Below, piece by piece: positions 19,646 to 28,592 of a DNA stretch of 64,000 bases; positions within the stretch are counted from its first letter, which is position 1, and every line of letters starts with the position of its first letter. A model generated the notes under the pieces. That model was not told where the DNA came from. It did not search any database and saw nothing but the letters and a program-made list of their open reading frames with translations. Origin of the DNA: a virus. Position numbers and translations under genes: made by a program. The DNA is taken from the IMG/VR virus record IMGVR_UViG_3300042387_000725, positions 25,156 through 89,155 of that record, one strand, 5' to 3'.

Positions 19646-21676
19646 TTAATATAGTTTAATCTCACATGCATCTGTGCTGCAATATGCTTCACCCTGTGCT
19701 TCAAGATTTTCAACTCCATCATAAATAGCAGACCAGTCAATCTTACCAATTATTCCAACATATGCGTTGTATTCTTCTCTTGTGATTTCAGTATAAGGTT
19801 GCTGAGGATATGTTTGATTTCCCATTGGAAGGAATGATACTGCTTTTAGCTGTCCTTCGTACATATGAAGGGCAGGAGCAATAAACTTGGCCTCAGTTTC
19901 TTTATCAAATGAAAGTGTCACAGAAACACCATTATCTGACCAGTACTTCTGAGCAGTTGCTGCCAAACCAATTTTCTCAAATAGACTAACATTTTTTTCA
20001 GCACGTGGGTGACCAGACGCTACTGGGAAATACACTACTTGAGTATTTGCTGATACTAAATCTCTTTCAATTTTATATCCCGCTGCTTTAAACAAATGAA
20101 GCATTGGATCTTGGTCTCCAAAACGAATAGCACGAAGATAGAATGCTCCTCCTGGGCCCCAGTGAACCCCTGGAGTTGCACCAGACAGTAGTGATACAGA
20201 TCCTGATGGCTTAACGGTTGTCACACGAATTGACTCACGAACACATAGCCATTCTGAATATTGCTTGTCATAGCTACGAATCTTTTTGTATCCTTCATCC
20301 ATCCACTCACGAGTTATTGGCAAACCATTTTTATCAGCAAATGAGGCAATTCCTGTAAGGGATGTACCAATACGACGATTACGCTGCATAATTCCGTTTG
20401 TAGTTGGCCAGTGTGTTGGAAGAAGTGTTACAGTCTTTCCGTAAAGATATGCAAACTTCAATGTCTTAAGAAAGTCTTCCTTAGAATCATGACGATTTAG
20501 GTGAACTTCTACAAGAGTACAAAGTTCGTACGATTCCAATGGCTGCTCTGCACAAGGATTAAAGCCCATTACACGATAGTCTTTTCCGTCTGCAGGATCA
20601 GCAAGGCGACCATAATTACGAGCAACATCAAGCCAAATAAAACCTGGCTCTCCGTTATCTTTAATAAGGTCTACGTAGTCTTCATACTTTGTTCCGACTG
20701 TTGCAGAGATAGAGTTATTACTCATCCATGCCCAACCTGGTTTTTCTGGATCATATGAGTTACGTTCTGGAAATACTTCTGGATTCTTAAGATTAATAAA
20801 GTCTTCATCTTCTGGAGTACCAAGTGCTAGTGTTGCAGAACGACGAACATTTCCAGAAACAACACATGTTCCAATAAGATTAATGATATCTGTAATTGCA
20901 CGTGAGTCAAGGTTTTCCCCTGCTCTTCCTCCAATTACTTTATCAATTCTATTATGTAAATCAATTAGTGGTTGTGGTCCAGATGCTACTCCGCCAAACC
21001 CCTTAATTGGTGCACCTAATGGGCGAATCTCAGAATAATCAAACTTTTGAATATTTTGATTTTGACGAAGGTATGAGTTTAAAAGCATTTTTACTGACTC
21101 TACCCAGCCTTCACGAGTATCAGGAATAACATAGGTATTTACAGGCTCTGTAGGGCTGTAGATAGGCATTTCTTTATCTTGACCTAATGTATCAAACCCT
21201 ACTCCAATACCCAGCATAAGGGCATCCATAACCCACGAGAACAGGGCTCCTGGGTCATTGCGGTCAATATCTCTAGTAGATACCATTGCACAGTTTTGAA
21301 GGGCTGCAGAGTTACGCTTCTCCATAGTCATAGGAGTTCCAAATGTCCACATACCACGACCTGGGGGTGTCCACTTTAATTCAAACATTCTTTGAAAGGC
21401 TTCTTGTGCTGACTTCTGTGCCTTATTATCATTCCAAGGCAAACGATTCTCTTTGGCATGGTTCTTCTGTACTGAGTACATTCCTTCAATTACACGCTTA
21501 CAAACCTCATGCCATCTTTCTTTTGTTCCATCTTCCTTCACACGGGAATATGTACGAATAAACGTAATTTCTCCAAGTGAGTTAGATCCTGCATCTTGAT
21601 ATCCAAACGGAGCTGGAAGTGTTGAATATTTATTTACAAAATCTTCTGTTAAACGAAAAGAAAATATATCTGACAT
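19646..21676 (-). CDS. nrdJ: Class II (B12-dependent) ribonucleoside-triphosphate reductase
   Basis: A 676-residue protein converting ribonucleotides to deoxyribonucleotides using adenosylcobalamin. It has TPPGRGMW near residue 104, LQNC with Cys ~129 (one of the redox pair) and NPCAEQPLESYELC near 373-386 with the thiyl Cys ~375, Glu ~377 and partner Cys ~386. The C-terminal CSTDAC pair is used for re-reduction. The 11-residue spacing of the two active-site Cys matches Lactobacillus RTPR. No intein or split is seen. It makes phage dNTP supply independent of oxygen but dependent on B12. Confidence 0.93.
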   Translation of the reverse strand: MSDIFSFRLTEDFVNKYSTLPAPFGYQDAGSNSLGEITFIRTYSRVKEDGTKERWHEVCKRVIEGMYSVQKNHAKENRLPWNDNKAQKSAQEAFQRMFELKWTPPGRGMWTFGTPMTMEKRNSAALQNCAMVSTRDIDRNDPGALFSWVMDALMLGIGVGFDTLGQDKEMPIYSPTEPVNTYVIPDTREGWVESVKMLLNSYLRQNQNIQKFDYSEIRPLGAPIKGFGGVASGPQPLIDLHNRIDKVIGGRAGENLDSRAITDIINLIGTCVVSGNVRRSATLALGTPEDEDFINLKNPEVFPERNSYDPEKPGWAWMSNNSISATVGTKYEDYVDLIKDNGEPGFIWLDVARNYGRLADPADGKDYRVMGFNPCAEQPLESYELCTLVEVHLNRHDSKEDFLKTLKFAYLYGKTVTLLPTHWPTTNGIMQRNRRIGTSLTGIASFADKNGLPITREWMDEGYKKIRSYDKQYSEWLCVRESIRVTTVKPSGSVSLLSGATPGVHWGPGGAFYLRAIRFGDQDPMLHLFKAAGYKIERDLVSANTQVVYFPVASGHPRAEKNVSLFEKIGLAATAQKYWSDNGVSVTLSFDKETEAKFIAPALHMYEGQLKAVSFLPMGNQTYPQQPYTEITREEYNAYVGIIGKIDWSAIYDGVENLEAQGEAYCSTDACEIKLY

Positions 21677-21707
21677 TTTAAACCTTTCAAAGTTAAATTA
21701 AGCTGAG

Positions 21708-21741
21708 TACTTCATGTTTTCTGAAGTAGTCTCTAAGTATA
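21708..21741 (-). promoter_or_regulatory. Promoter and 5' leader hairpin of nrdJ
   Basis: Leftward TATACT at 21736-21741 lies in the 148-bp gap before nrdJ. TACTTC and GAAGTA (21708-21713, 21723-21728) form a 6-bp inverted repeat right at the predicted transcript start. The nrdJ ribosome site is AAAGG before ATG. No riboswitch consensus (cobalamin) is recognised. Confidence 0.5.
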
Positions 21742-21824
21742 ACACAACTTTTGTTTTATTTTAAGCACAAAATAAAAAGTCTAAATGATTACATGATAGT
21801 AGAGCTTTAGATTTACAATAGTTG

Positions 21825-22493
21825 TTATCTAAACATTGTATTATTTATATGGCTAATGTTTATACTATTTACATTAAAATGTTTAGGCAATGATGATACC
21901 CACAAAATAGACTGAGCAAGATCATTTGCGGTCAGTGCATCATTTTTCTTTTCTGCCTGAGTATCAATTGTTCCAGGACATATCTCAGTAATCTTAATGC
22001 CATATGCTGGAAACTCTAGTCTCATTGTTTCCAATAATCCAATTTCTCCCCTTTTAGCATTTGTATAGTTACCGCCACCAGGATAGGGAACGTTTCCACC
22101 TATTGATGTTACAAAAATTATTGTTGGAGAATTTGATCTTTGCATACAAGGTACAAATAGCTGAGAAATATACATTGGGCCAGTTACGTTTATGTCATAA
22201 GCTCTTCTAAAGTTTTCTGGAGTTTCATTAATAATTTGTGTTGGCCCAGCTCCTCCACCTGCATTATTTACTAAAAGATCAAGCGTAATGTCTTTGTATT
22301 TTTCAAAGAATAACTCTATGGCTTTTGAGTCTGTTATATCTAGTTGATAAACCTCAACGTTATCAGATACAAGATCAGATACCTTAGATAGGTCTCTTGA
22401 AACAGCAATAACCTTGTAACCATTTTCAGATAGTAGTTTTACTGTTTCTAGTCCAACGCCCTTGCTTGCCCCAGTTACAATTGCTGTTTTCAA
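21825..22493 (-). CDS. Short-chain dehydrogenase/reductase (SDR)
   Basis: A 222-residue Rossmann enzyme. TGASKGVG at residues 6-13 is the NAD(P) glycine motif, LLVNNAGGGAG lies near 80, and TSIGG with YTNAK provides the Ser-Tyr-Lys catalytic triad. The C-terminus ends in FNVNSINISHIN, typical of classical SDRs. It is the last gene of the oxygenase cluster and starts next to the upstream stop. Its substrate is unknown; it could interconvert a hydroxyl and a ketone produced by the neighbouring oxygenases. Confidence 0.85.
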   Translation of the reverse strand: MKTAIVTGASKGVGLETVKLLSENGYKVIAVSRDLSKVSDLVSDNVEVYQLDITDSKAIELFFEKYKDITLDLLVNNAGGGAGPTQIINETPENFRRAYDINVTGPMYISQLFVPCMQRSNSPTIIFVTSIGGNVPYPGGGNYTNAKRGEIGLLETMRLEFPAYGIKITEICPGTIDTQAEKKNDALTANDLAQSILWVSSLPKHFNVNSINISHINNTMFR

Positions 22494-23228
22494 TTACATA
22501 CTCTGATTTTTATTAATGTCCATATTGTTATGAATCCAATGGCCAGGTATCATATACTTAACCCCAGATTTTACAATATGGGCTGTATGAAAATACGGTG
22601 GAAATGCTGGAAATATAATAACACTATTTTCTTTTGGCTTTAGCCCAAAATCAATTGCTTTATTTTCAACAGATATATCATAGTCTAAATCTACAGCTGG
22701 TGCTGATCCTTTAGAAAAACCGTCAGCACTAGTCCATCCTCCATCATAATCCTTTAACTGGAAAGATATTTCTCCGCCTTCACAGTCATCATTTAGATAC
22801 ATAACTAGAGAGTATCTTAAAGTTTTGTCTCCATCTAGTTGGTCAAAATGTGCACCCATTCCCATTCCAGTGTTGTATTTCTTTATATTAAAGGTTGGAA
22901 AAAGTCTTGGCTCATCAAAATCACCCAATGAAGAAGCATAGTCCTTACATACATTGTACATTGTAGTCATGATAGCGTCATATATATATTTGCTTTTTTC
23001 CGCTACCTCACCAGTAAGGTTATTTATCGCATTGATGTCAAAAGTTTTTGTCTCTCCATAAATAAAAGTTTTATCGTTAGAAGAAGTCCAGGGATTCCAA
23101 ACGTTTACCCCTGACTCTGTGTATTGCTCAAGAGTATCTAACTCTTTCCATACTTTTTTAAAAGTATCAAAGTCTTCAATAGCATCAGTGTAGTAGTATA
23201 CTTTTGGGTCTAGTTTTTCTTTATTCAT
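22494..23228 (-). CDS. 2OG-Fe(II) oxygenase, P4H-type (1)
   Basis: A 244-residue dioxygenase. The HFD iron motif (MGMGAHFDQLDGD) is followed by SLVMYLNDDCEGGEISF, the P4Hc signature. The distal FHTAHIVKSGVKY supplies the third His ligand and a Lys for 2-oxoglutarate. A ~30-residue insertion, YDGGWTSADGFSKGSAPAVD, lies between the strands and is absent from the paralogs. The protein abuts the SDR gene. Target unknown. Confidence 0.88.
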   Translation of the reverse strand: MNKEKLDPKVYYYTDAIEDFDTFKKVWKELDTLEQYTESGVNVWNPWTSSNDKTFIYGETKTFDINAINNLTGEVAEKSKYIYDAIMTTMYNVCKDYASSLGDFDEPRLFPTFNIKKYNTGMGMGAHFDQLDGDKTLRYSLVMYLNDDCEGGEISFQLKDYDGGWTSADGFSKGSAPAVDLDYDISVENKAIDFGLKPKENSVIIFPAFPPYFHTAHIVKSGVKYMIPGHWIHNNMDINKNQSM

Positions 23229-23239
23229 ATTTTTCTCCT

Positions 23240-23899
23240 CTAGTACTTGTTATTAACGTAAAAATCTTTTACTTTTATAAAGGCTGTAATGACATGTCTT
23301 ATTGGACCATCCCCCACATGCTTTACTCCATGCTCATGTTCTGGGTCACCTGGAAAAACAAGCAATGACCCTGGTTTTGGTCTTAACGTGATGTCAAAAT
23401 TTTTAAAGAAAAGTTCTCCATCAGAATAATTTTCATTAATATATAGGATTGCAGCATATCTAATAGATGGGTCTGTGTCTTGATCCACATGAGATTTTAA
23501 TTCAACACCAGTTTGCATTCTTTGTATAGTTCCCATGCCACCTACTATTAAATTTTCATCTGCTCTTTTAACTAAATCTTGTATTCTTTCTTGAAGTACT
23601 CTAGCTATATCATATTGCTGAATTTCAAGAATTTTATCATCCCATCCTTTAGTAACTTCATATTTGCCTTCATCAACTAGCTTTTGAACATCCGTTGTAC
23701 CAAATTTTTCTAAACAAAACTCAGCCAAACTTTTCTGATAAGCAACGTGCCACTCTGTTTCTTCTGTGGAGTTAATTATGTCTAATACTTGATGCAGTTC
23801 TTCTTTAGAGATAAAATCTTCTACTAGCAAAATGCTATCTGAAATATCTACAACGCTATAGTTGTCCTCAATAAGTTCTTTTCTTAAGAAACTACTCAT
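23240..23899 (-). CDS. 2OG-Fe(II) oxygenase, P4H-type (2)
   Basis: A 219-residue dioxygenase. LKSHVDQDTDPSIRYAAI carries the HxD pair. ILYINENYSDGELFFKNF is the P4Hc strand, and HEHGVKHVGDGPIRHV gives the distal His and an Arg for 2-oxoglutarate. It overlaps the upstream oxygenase by 8 nt. Arg instead of the Lys of several siblings suggests a distinct sub-lineage. Confidence 0.88.
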   Translation of the reverse strand: MSSFLRKELIEDNYSVVDISDSILLVEDFISKEELHQVLDIINSTEETEWHVAYQKSLAEFCLEKFGTTDVQKLVDEGKYEVTKGWDDKILEIQQYDIARVLQERIQDLVKRADENLIVGGMGTIQRMQTGVELKSHVDQDTDPSIRYAAILYINENYSDGELFFKNFDITLRPKPGSLLVFPGDPEHEHGVKHVGDGPIRHVITAFIKVKDFYVNNKY

Positions 23900-24650
23900 T
23901 GCGATTTAACTCCTCTATCTTATACTTATTACCATCTTTATCTATTTTATAGCCCTTTTTAATAAGGTCCTGCCACTCTGCTCTTTCAATCTCTTGCTGT
24001 TCTCTTGTTGCTTTCATTTCTGCTGCCCAAGCATCTCTTAGCTCTTGCGGATAAGCATCTTCTTCTCTGTCATCCCAGAATGAACCTATGGTGTATCTTA
24101 CTCCGCTTTCAATTAAAGTAACTTCATGCATATTGTTAAAGCCACCGTCAAAGACAGCAAGCATTCCAACTTTTGGCTCAATTTCTATTTCTTGTCCTGG
24201 GAATCTTAATAGTCCACCTTTAAAATTATCATTTAGATAAAGGAACCCAGCATATCTACTTCTTGTAAATGCGCCAGAGTTTCCTTCAGCATCAGTATTG
24301 TCTGAGTGTACTCTTGCGTATGCTCCAGGTTCCCATTTTTGTGTGTGATATCCAATTTTACAAATTGTTTTTGGATCAAGATCGTGAACTGAAGCAATTG
24401 CTTCTGGCATTGTTTTTTCAATGTCTGAAAAAATAGTTGGAGATAATCCAGCATCAAGTACCTCTTGATCGTTATCTTGTGGAAGAACAGAAGAATATGA
24501 TTCATAAAATGAAATAGGCATCCATGACAACTTTCCACCTTCTGCTTGAGCATCAAGTGCCTGAATCATTTTTTTACAATCTTCATCACTAATAAAGTTT
24601 TCATAAATAACAATATCTTTTGTGATTCTTTTTTTATTGTTTAGATTCAT
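23892..24650 (-). CDS. 2OG-Fe(II) oxygenase, P4H-type (3)
   Basis: A 252-residue dioxygenase. HSD in YARVHSDNTD, GFLYLNDNFKGGLLRF, NNMHEVTLIESGVRY with the distal His and Arg. A charged C-terminal helix of ~50 residues (RDAWAAEMKATREQQEIERAEW and onward) follows the catalytic core and is not found in the siblings; it may mediate complex formation. Overlaps both neighbours by a few nt. Confidence 0.88.
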   Translation of the reverse strand: MNLNNKKRITKDIVIYENFISDEDCKKMIQALDAQAEGGKLSWMPISFYESYSSVLPQDNDQEVLDAGLSPTIFSDIEKTMPEAIASVHDLDPKTICKIGYHTQKWEPGAYARVHSDNTDAEGNSGAFTRSRYAGFLYLNDNFKGGLLRFPGQEIEIEPKVGMLAVFDGGFNNMHEVTLIESGVRYTIGSFWDDREEDAYPQELRDAWAAEMKATREQQEIERAEWQDLIKKGYKIDKDGNKYKIEELNRNE

Positions 24651-25513
24651 TTTATCCTTCTTTCTTTGTCAGCGCTAATTTTATTTGGATTATCTAGTCT
24701 AAATTCTTCTATAATAGATGGTTGCATTTCTGCCCAAACTTCTTTACCAAACTCTTTTTCTTTTTCAAACCACTCAGGACTGCCTACAGAATATTTCATC
24801 CAATACATTCTAGAAAGATACTTGTTTGCTCCCGTTGCAGGCATTACGCCATGTATGTAAACAGATCCATTTTTTGTTAATACATCTGGGTGACCTGATG
24901 GGAAAATCAAAAAATCTCCAGCCTTTGGCTTATACATGTATGCTTCACCATCAACAATAAAGTCTATCTCTCCACCTTCATAGTCGTCATTAAAATAACA
25001 AAGAGCAGTTATTGCAAACTTATACCCTGGACTTGTTATTGGCTCACGAATATAATCAGAATGATAGGTCATTGCTAGTGGGTCTTCAATATCTGTTTTA
25101 TATCTTGCTATAGATGGTCCAGTCATTTGCCATTCTTCCATAAGTTGACCATTATTTGCTAATACCGTTTTTGTTTTGTCAAGTTCTATACCATTACGTA
25201 AAGCATAGTCTTCAGTAGCTAAATAAAAATTTTTAAAAAGTTCAAGGATTGCAAGCTTTTGAAGTTCTTGTTTTTCTGTTTTTGTTTCTATTTCCTCAAT
25301 TAAGTCAATTCTTAAATTAGATTGGTAACCCTTAAACATAGGACTTAAATATTCTCCGAAATGAGCCCATTGAGTCCATGGACTAAAAATACCATCTTCT
25401 TCTCCTGTAGAATTTTTTAACAACTCATAGGTTTGTTCTATATTCTTAAAAAGATTTTTATATACAAATATTTTAGGATATATTTCAATGGCTTCTAAAG
25501 TATTTTGACTCAT
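24647..25513 (-). CDS. 2OG-Fe(II) oxygenase, P4H-type (4)
   Basis: A 288-residue dioxygenase. ATG at 25513 is chosen because AGGAGA precedes it and it overlaps the upstream TGA; an upstream start would add 16 residues. HSD in MTYHSDYIRE, CYFNDDYEGGEIDF, and IHGVMPATGANKY with the distal His and Lys. It is the longest of the group, with an N-terminal helical domain of ~110 residues. Overlaps its neighbour by 4 nt. Confidence 0.88.
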   Translation of the reverse strand: MSQNTLEAIEIYPKIFVYKNLFKNIEQTYELLKNSTGEEDGIFSPWTQWAHFGEYLSPMFKGYQSNLRIDLIEEIETKTEKQELQKLAILELFKNFYLATEDYALRNGIELDKTKTVLANNGQLMEEWQMTGPSIARYKTDIEDPLAMTYHSDYIREPITSPGYKFAITALCYFNDDYEGGEIDFIVDGEAYMYKPKAGDFLIFPSGHPDVLTKNGSVYIHGVMPATGANKYLSRMYWMKYSVGSPEWFEKEKEFGKEVWAEMQPSIIEEFRLDNPNKISADKERRIK

Positions 25514-26190
25514 GGCTTTCTGTCTCCTGTATGTGCCGTAATTTCCCAAAAAAATGGACATGTAAATCTTAATCCACTTTTTATTTCACTTACTCCATGG
25601 ATATAGTTTTTATCTCCTGGGAAAAAATAAGCAGCACCTTTCTTAGGTTTAAATTGCACACCTTGCAGAGGAAAATATAATTCTCCCCCTTCATAATCAT
25701 CATTTAAATAAAACAAACTTGAAAGATCATAGTTTGGAAAATCATTTGGAAGTCCAGCATCTGGTCCTTCATGAAGTTCTTTGTCTGCATGAGGCTTTTG
25801 AAATTGCCCTGGAAGCCATTTAACAATTGTAGTTCCAGTTGGTACAACTTCTACCTTATAAAAATCTTCAACAATTGGTTTTAGTCTTTGAAATAAACCA
25901 GCTATAACTGGGGCAATTCTAGGATCATTTTTGTCAAGACTAGGAGTTGTTGCTACTCTATCTTTCCAGTAGTCTGAGTCATATACAACAGTGCCGTTTT
26001 CATTTACATGGCTTTGTGTTACATCCCAGATAGTTAGAGATTTTGCTGCTTTTTCTAAAAACTCAATCTCTTCTTCAGTCATGAAGTTTTCTAGCTCTAC
26101 AATCATGTCTTTGCTGTCTCCAAACCATCCAGATGGGGTTATTGACGGAGATCTTTTTACTACTGTATATTCATCTTTGTTTTGTTCCAT
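25510..26190 (-). CDS. 2OG-Fe(II) oxygenase, P4H-type (5)
   Basis: A 226-residue dioxygenase. HAD in FQKPHADKEL, SLFYLNDDYEGGELYFP, then YIHGVSEIKSGLRF with the distal His and Arg. TATAAT lies 6 nt before ATG (26197-26202), so the gene can be transcribed as a leaderless mRNA, and this would also feed the four genes downstream. Confidence 0.88.
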   Translation of the reverse strand: MEQNKDEYTVVKRSPSITPSGWFGDSKDMIVELENFMTEEEIEFLEKAAKSLTIWDVTQSHVNENGTVVYDSDYWKDRVATTPSLDKNDPRIAPVIAGLFQRLKPIVEDFYKVEVVPTGTTIVKWLPGQFQKPHADKELHEGPDAGLPNDFPNYDLSSLFYLNDDYEGGELYFPLQGVQFKPKKGAAYFFPGDKNYIHGVSEIKSGLRFTCPFFWEITAHTGDRKP

Positions 26191-26192
26191 TT

Positions 26193-26915
26193 TTATATTA
26201 TATCATCCTTCGTATTATCTATTACTCCAAGCTTTATGGTTTTAGCCTCATGGCTACCCAAAGATTCACCTTTTTCATTTACTGCATTTCTATACCAGTC
26301 TGTCCATTTTCCTACCTTGTTAATTTCTTGTGCTGCATCTCCATAAGATTTATTTGCTGCTTGTTTTTTTCCATCTGGATCCGTGTATTTGTTAATTTGA
26401 ATAACAGTATTATTTAAGCTTGTTAAAGAGATAGGAATTATTGTTGCAAGTGGGGTTCCTGCCTTTATTGTTGTAATTTTATTTGCTGCTTTTGCTTTTG
26501 CTTTAATTGCTAATGGCAGAGGATTGTCATAAAAAGATGTACTTATAACGTTAGACATAGTTTCAAACTCGTCGCTATAATAATTGACTGGATTTATTGT
26601 AATAATGCTAAAATTTTCTTCTGTTCTAAAGTATAGACCAGTATCAAAACTTATTGATGACTGACCTCTTCCAGAATAAGCTCTATCTGGTCCAAAAACT
26701 TTTACATTGTCTGGACGCTCACTATTGATCCCATCCCACTCAAAACATACATCTTGTTTACAAAAAATACTCCAACCAATTGAATTTGCCTGTGTTACAG
26801 GAAAACAATGGTATGCATGTTTTTCTGATGAGACATCCATCCAGTCTCTCTTAATAGACATAGGAGAAATATCAAATAAAGAGTGTGAGTCTTTTTCAAT
26901 TATAACATTTATCAT
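26193..26915 (-). CDS. DUF6065-like protein (1)
   Basis: A 240-residue protein. The pattern RDWMDVSSEKHAYHCFPV, ANSIGW, then GLYFRTEENFSIITINPVN and IKAGTPLATIIPI matches the phage/bacterial family annotated DUF6065, whose function is unknown. The start overlaps the upstream oxygenase stop as TAATG. It resembles the product of 28593-29360 in its C-terminal half, so the cluster carries two members. It could be a sugar- or peptide-binding cupin-like fold, but this is a guess. Confidence 0.6.
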   Translation of the reverse strand: MINVIIEKDSHSLFDISPMSIKRDWMDVSSEKHAYHCFPVTQANSIGWSIFCKQDVCFEWDGINSERPDNVKVFGPDRAYSGRGQSSISFDTGLYFRTEENFSIITINPVNYYSDEFETMSNVISTSFYDNPLPLAIKAKAKAANKITTIKAGTPLATIIPISLTSLNNTVIQINKYTDPDGKKQAANKSYGDAAQEINKVGKWTDWYRNAVNEKGESLGSHEAKTIKLGVIDNTKDDII

Positions 26916-27571
26916 TAGTCTGCCTCTGCGCTATACATTTCTGGAGTATGAAACTTTTTACTGTAATCAAGCATTGTAACAATAGAGTACTTGAGTCCAG
27001 ATGTTACTGGCATTGCCTGATGAGGATACATGTAGTTTGATGGAAACACAAAAAGATCTCCTGCTTCTGGCTTAACCTTTAGGTTTTGAAGTCTAAAGAA
27101 TAACTCTCCACCCTCATAGTCATCATTTGGATATCCTACAAGTGATACAGTACAGTTATATGAGAATCCATGATCATGGTGTTCCATAAAGTGCTGTCCT
27201 GGACCATACTTAATAAAATTAAATGCTTCCCAATATTTTAGGTTATGAATATTGTGCATCTTGCAATAGTCTTCTACTACTGGAGACTTAACATCGTATA
27301 GATCTTGCCATAGTGACTGAAGGTTTAAGCTTGTTTCACTTGTATCATTTTCAATGTCTGTTTTCTTGAACTTAAAATCATTGCAATCTCTGTAGTCTGG
27401 CATTAATTGTTTATATCCAACATAGGCAGGCTGCCAACTGTATCCAGTCGTATCTCCTACTGGCTTAAGGTTTTCTTCAATTCTTTTAATTACTTCAATT
27501 TCTTTTTTAATTACACCTTTGTAACAGAATATTCCATTTCCAAGATTTTGTTTTTCTGTCCACGTTTGCAT
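26915..27571 (-). CDS. 2OG-Fe(II) oxygenase, P4H-type (6)
   Basis: A 218-residue dioxygenase. HHD in FMEHHDHGFSYN, GYPNDDYEGGELFFRL and PHQAMPVTSGLKY with the distal His and Lys. It is close to the oxygenase at 29360-30088: both have KYWEAFNFIKYG / VYYEAFNFVKYE, CTVS and VFPSNY, so the pair arose by duplication. GGGAG ribosome site before ATG. Confidence 0.88.
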   Translation of the reverse strand: MQTWTEKQNLGNGIFCYKGVIKKEIEVIKRIEENLKPVGDTTGYSWQPAYVGYKQLMPDYRDCNDFKFKKTDIENDTSETSLNLQSLWQDLYDVKSPVVEDYCKMHNIHNLKYWEAFNFIKYGPGQHFMEHHDHGFSYNCTVSLVGYPNDDYEGGELFFRLQNLKVKPEAGDLFVFPSNYMYPHQAMPVTSGLKYSIVTMLDYSKKFHTPEMYSAEAD

Positions 27572-27645
27572 TTATTGCTCCCTCTTTATATTTTTAGACT
27601 ATATTGCTATCTAACAGTTTACCATATTTATAGCAATTATATTTA

Positions 27646-28581
27646 TTATTCCTTCCAAACTGCATGAACACAGCTTGTGCAAAAATTTTCATAAGAATTT
27701 TTAATCATATTTTTGCGTTCTTGGCTTTCCCATATTTCCTTTATTGGCTTTTCATTAATATTAGCAAATATTGTTTCAAACTCATAGTCATTGCAGCATA
27801 AGAATACATCTCCATTAGCATTTATATGTATCCAATCTTCAGTCCTACTTCCCATATTATTGCAGCCAATAACCTTGCCCTTTTTATTTATTTTATTTTT
27901 CATTATTTTACGAGTATCTAAATTTCCTGCTCTGTCAACTAAAGATATATTTGGAAATATTCTAATTTCTGGGAATGACTCTTTCATTTGCTTAAGAGCA
28001 ATTGCTGTATCTCCAGTATTATCATCTAAATTTATTTCAGGAGCATTTTCCAATAACTCTGTATATCTAAGTGAACTTTGGTTAATTCCATTAACTTGCA
28101 TTGAAATTTTTTCAACAGGAAAATTATCTATAGCGTATCTAATGTTGTCCATAACTCTTTGGTGCATTTTTTCAGGTTTACCTGTCATTTTTGACCAGGT
28201 AGCAGCATCAGCGGAAGGTGTATTAAAGTGGATTAAATCAACTACATCACTATATTCTTTGATAATGTCCATCTTTTCTTTTGTTAATGGAGAACCATTT
28301 GTTAGTACAACTGTTCTAACTCCATGCTCTCTAAACAAATCAAGCATTTCTTTAAAATGCTCATAAAGCAAAACTTCGTTATAGTGTGCTGTATAAATAA
28401 AAGAAAACTGTGGATCTACAAAATCTCCAATACCAGCCTTTAGCTGTTCAAGAATAGACCTAATTGTTTCAATAGACATGGTTTTTCTACCAATTGCTGG
28501 GTTTCCATCATATGCTACAGGACAAAACCAACAACCAAGATTACACAAACCATTAGGATCTAATTGAACTAACTTTATCAC
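27646..28581 (-). CDS. Radical SAM enzyme with SPASM-like C-terminus
   Basis: A 311-residue protein. Cys 13, 17 and 20 in NGLCNLGCWFC form the CxxxCxxC [4Fe-4S] site for S-adenosylmethionine cleavage. The C-terminus has GCNNMG, FLCCND and ENFCTSCVHAVW, giving a SPASM-type auxiliary cluster set as in peptide-maturing radical SAM enzymes. Start codon is GTG at 28581. Placement among oxygenases suggests modification of a peptide or sugar. No precursor peptide is recognised nearby. Confidence 0.85.
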   Translation of the reverse strand: MIKLVQLDPNGLCNLGCWFCPVAYDGNPAIGRKTMSIETIRSILEQLKAGIGDFVDPQFSFIYTAHYNEVLLYEHFKEMLDLFREHGVRTVVLTNGSPLTKEKMDIIKEYSDVVDLIHFNTPSADAATWSKMTGKPEKMHQRVMDNIRYAIDNFPVEKISMQVNGINQSSLRYTELLENAPEINLDDNTGDTAIALKQMKESFPEIRIFPNISLVDRAGNLDTRKIMKNKINKKGKVIGCNNMGSRTEDWIHINANGDVFLCCNDYEFETIFANINEKPIKEIWESQERKNMIKNSYENFCTSCVHAVWKE

Positions 28582-28592
28582 ATTGTTACCAT

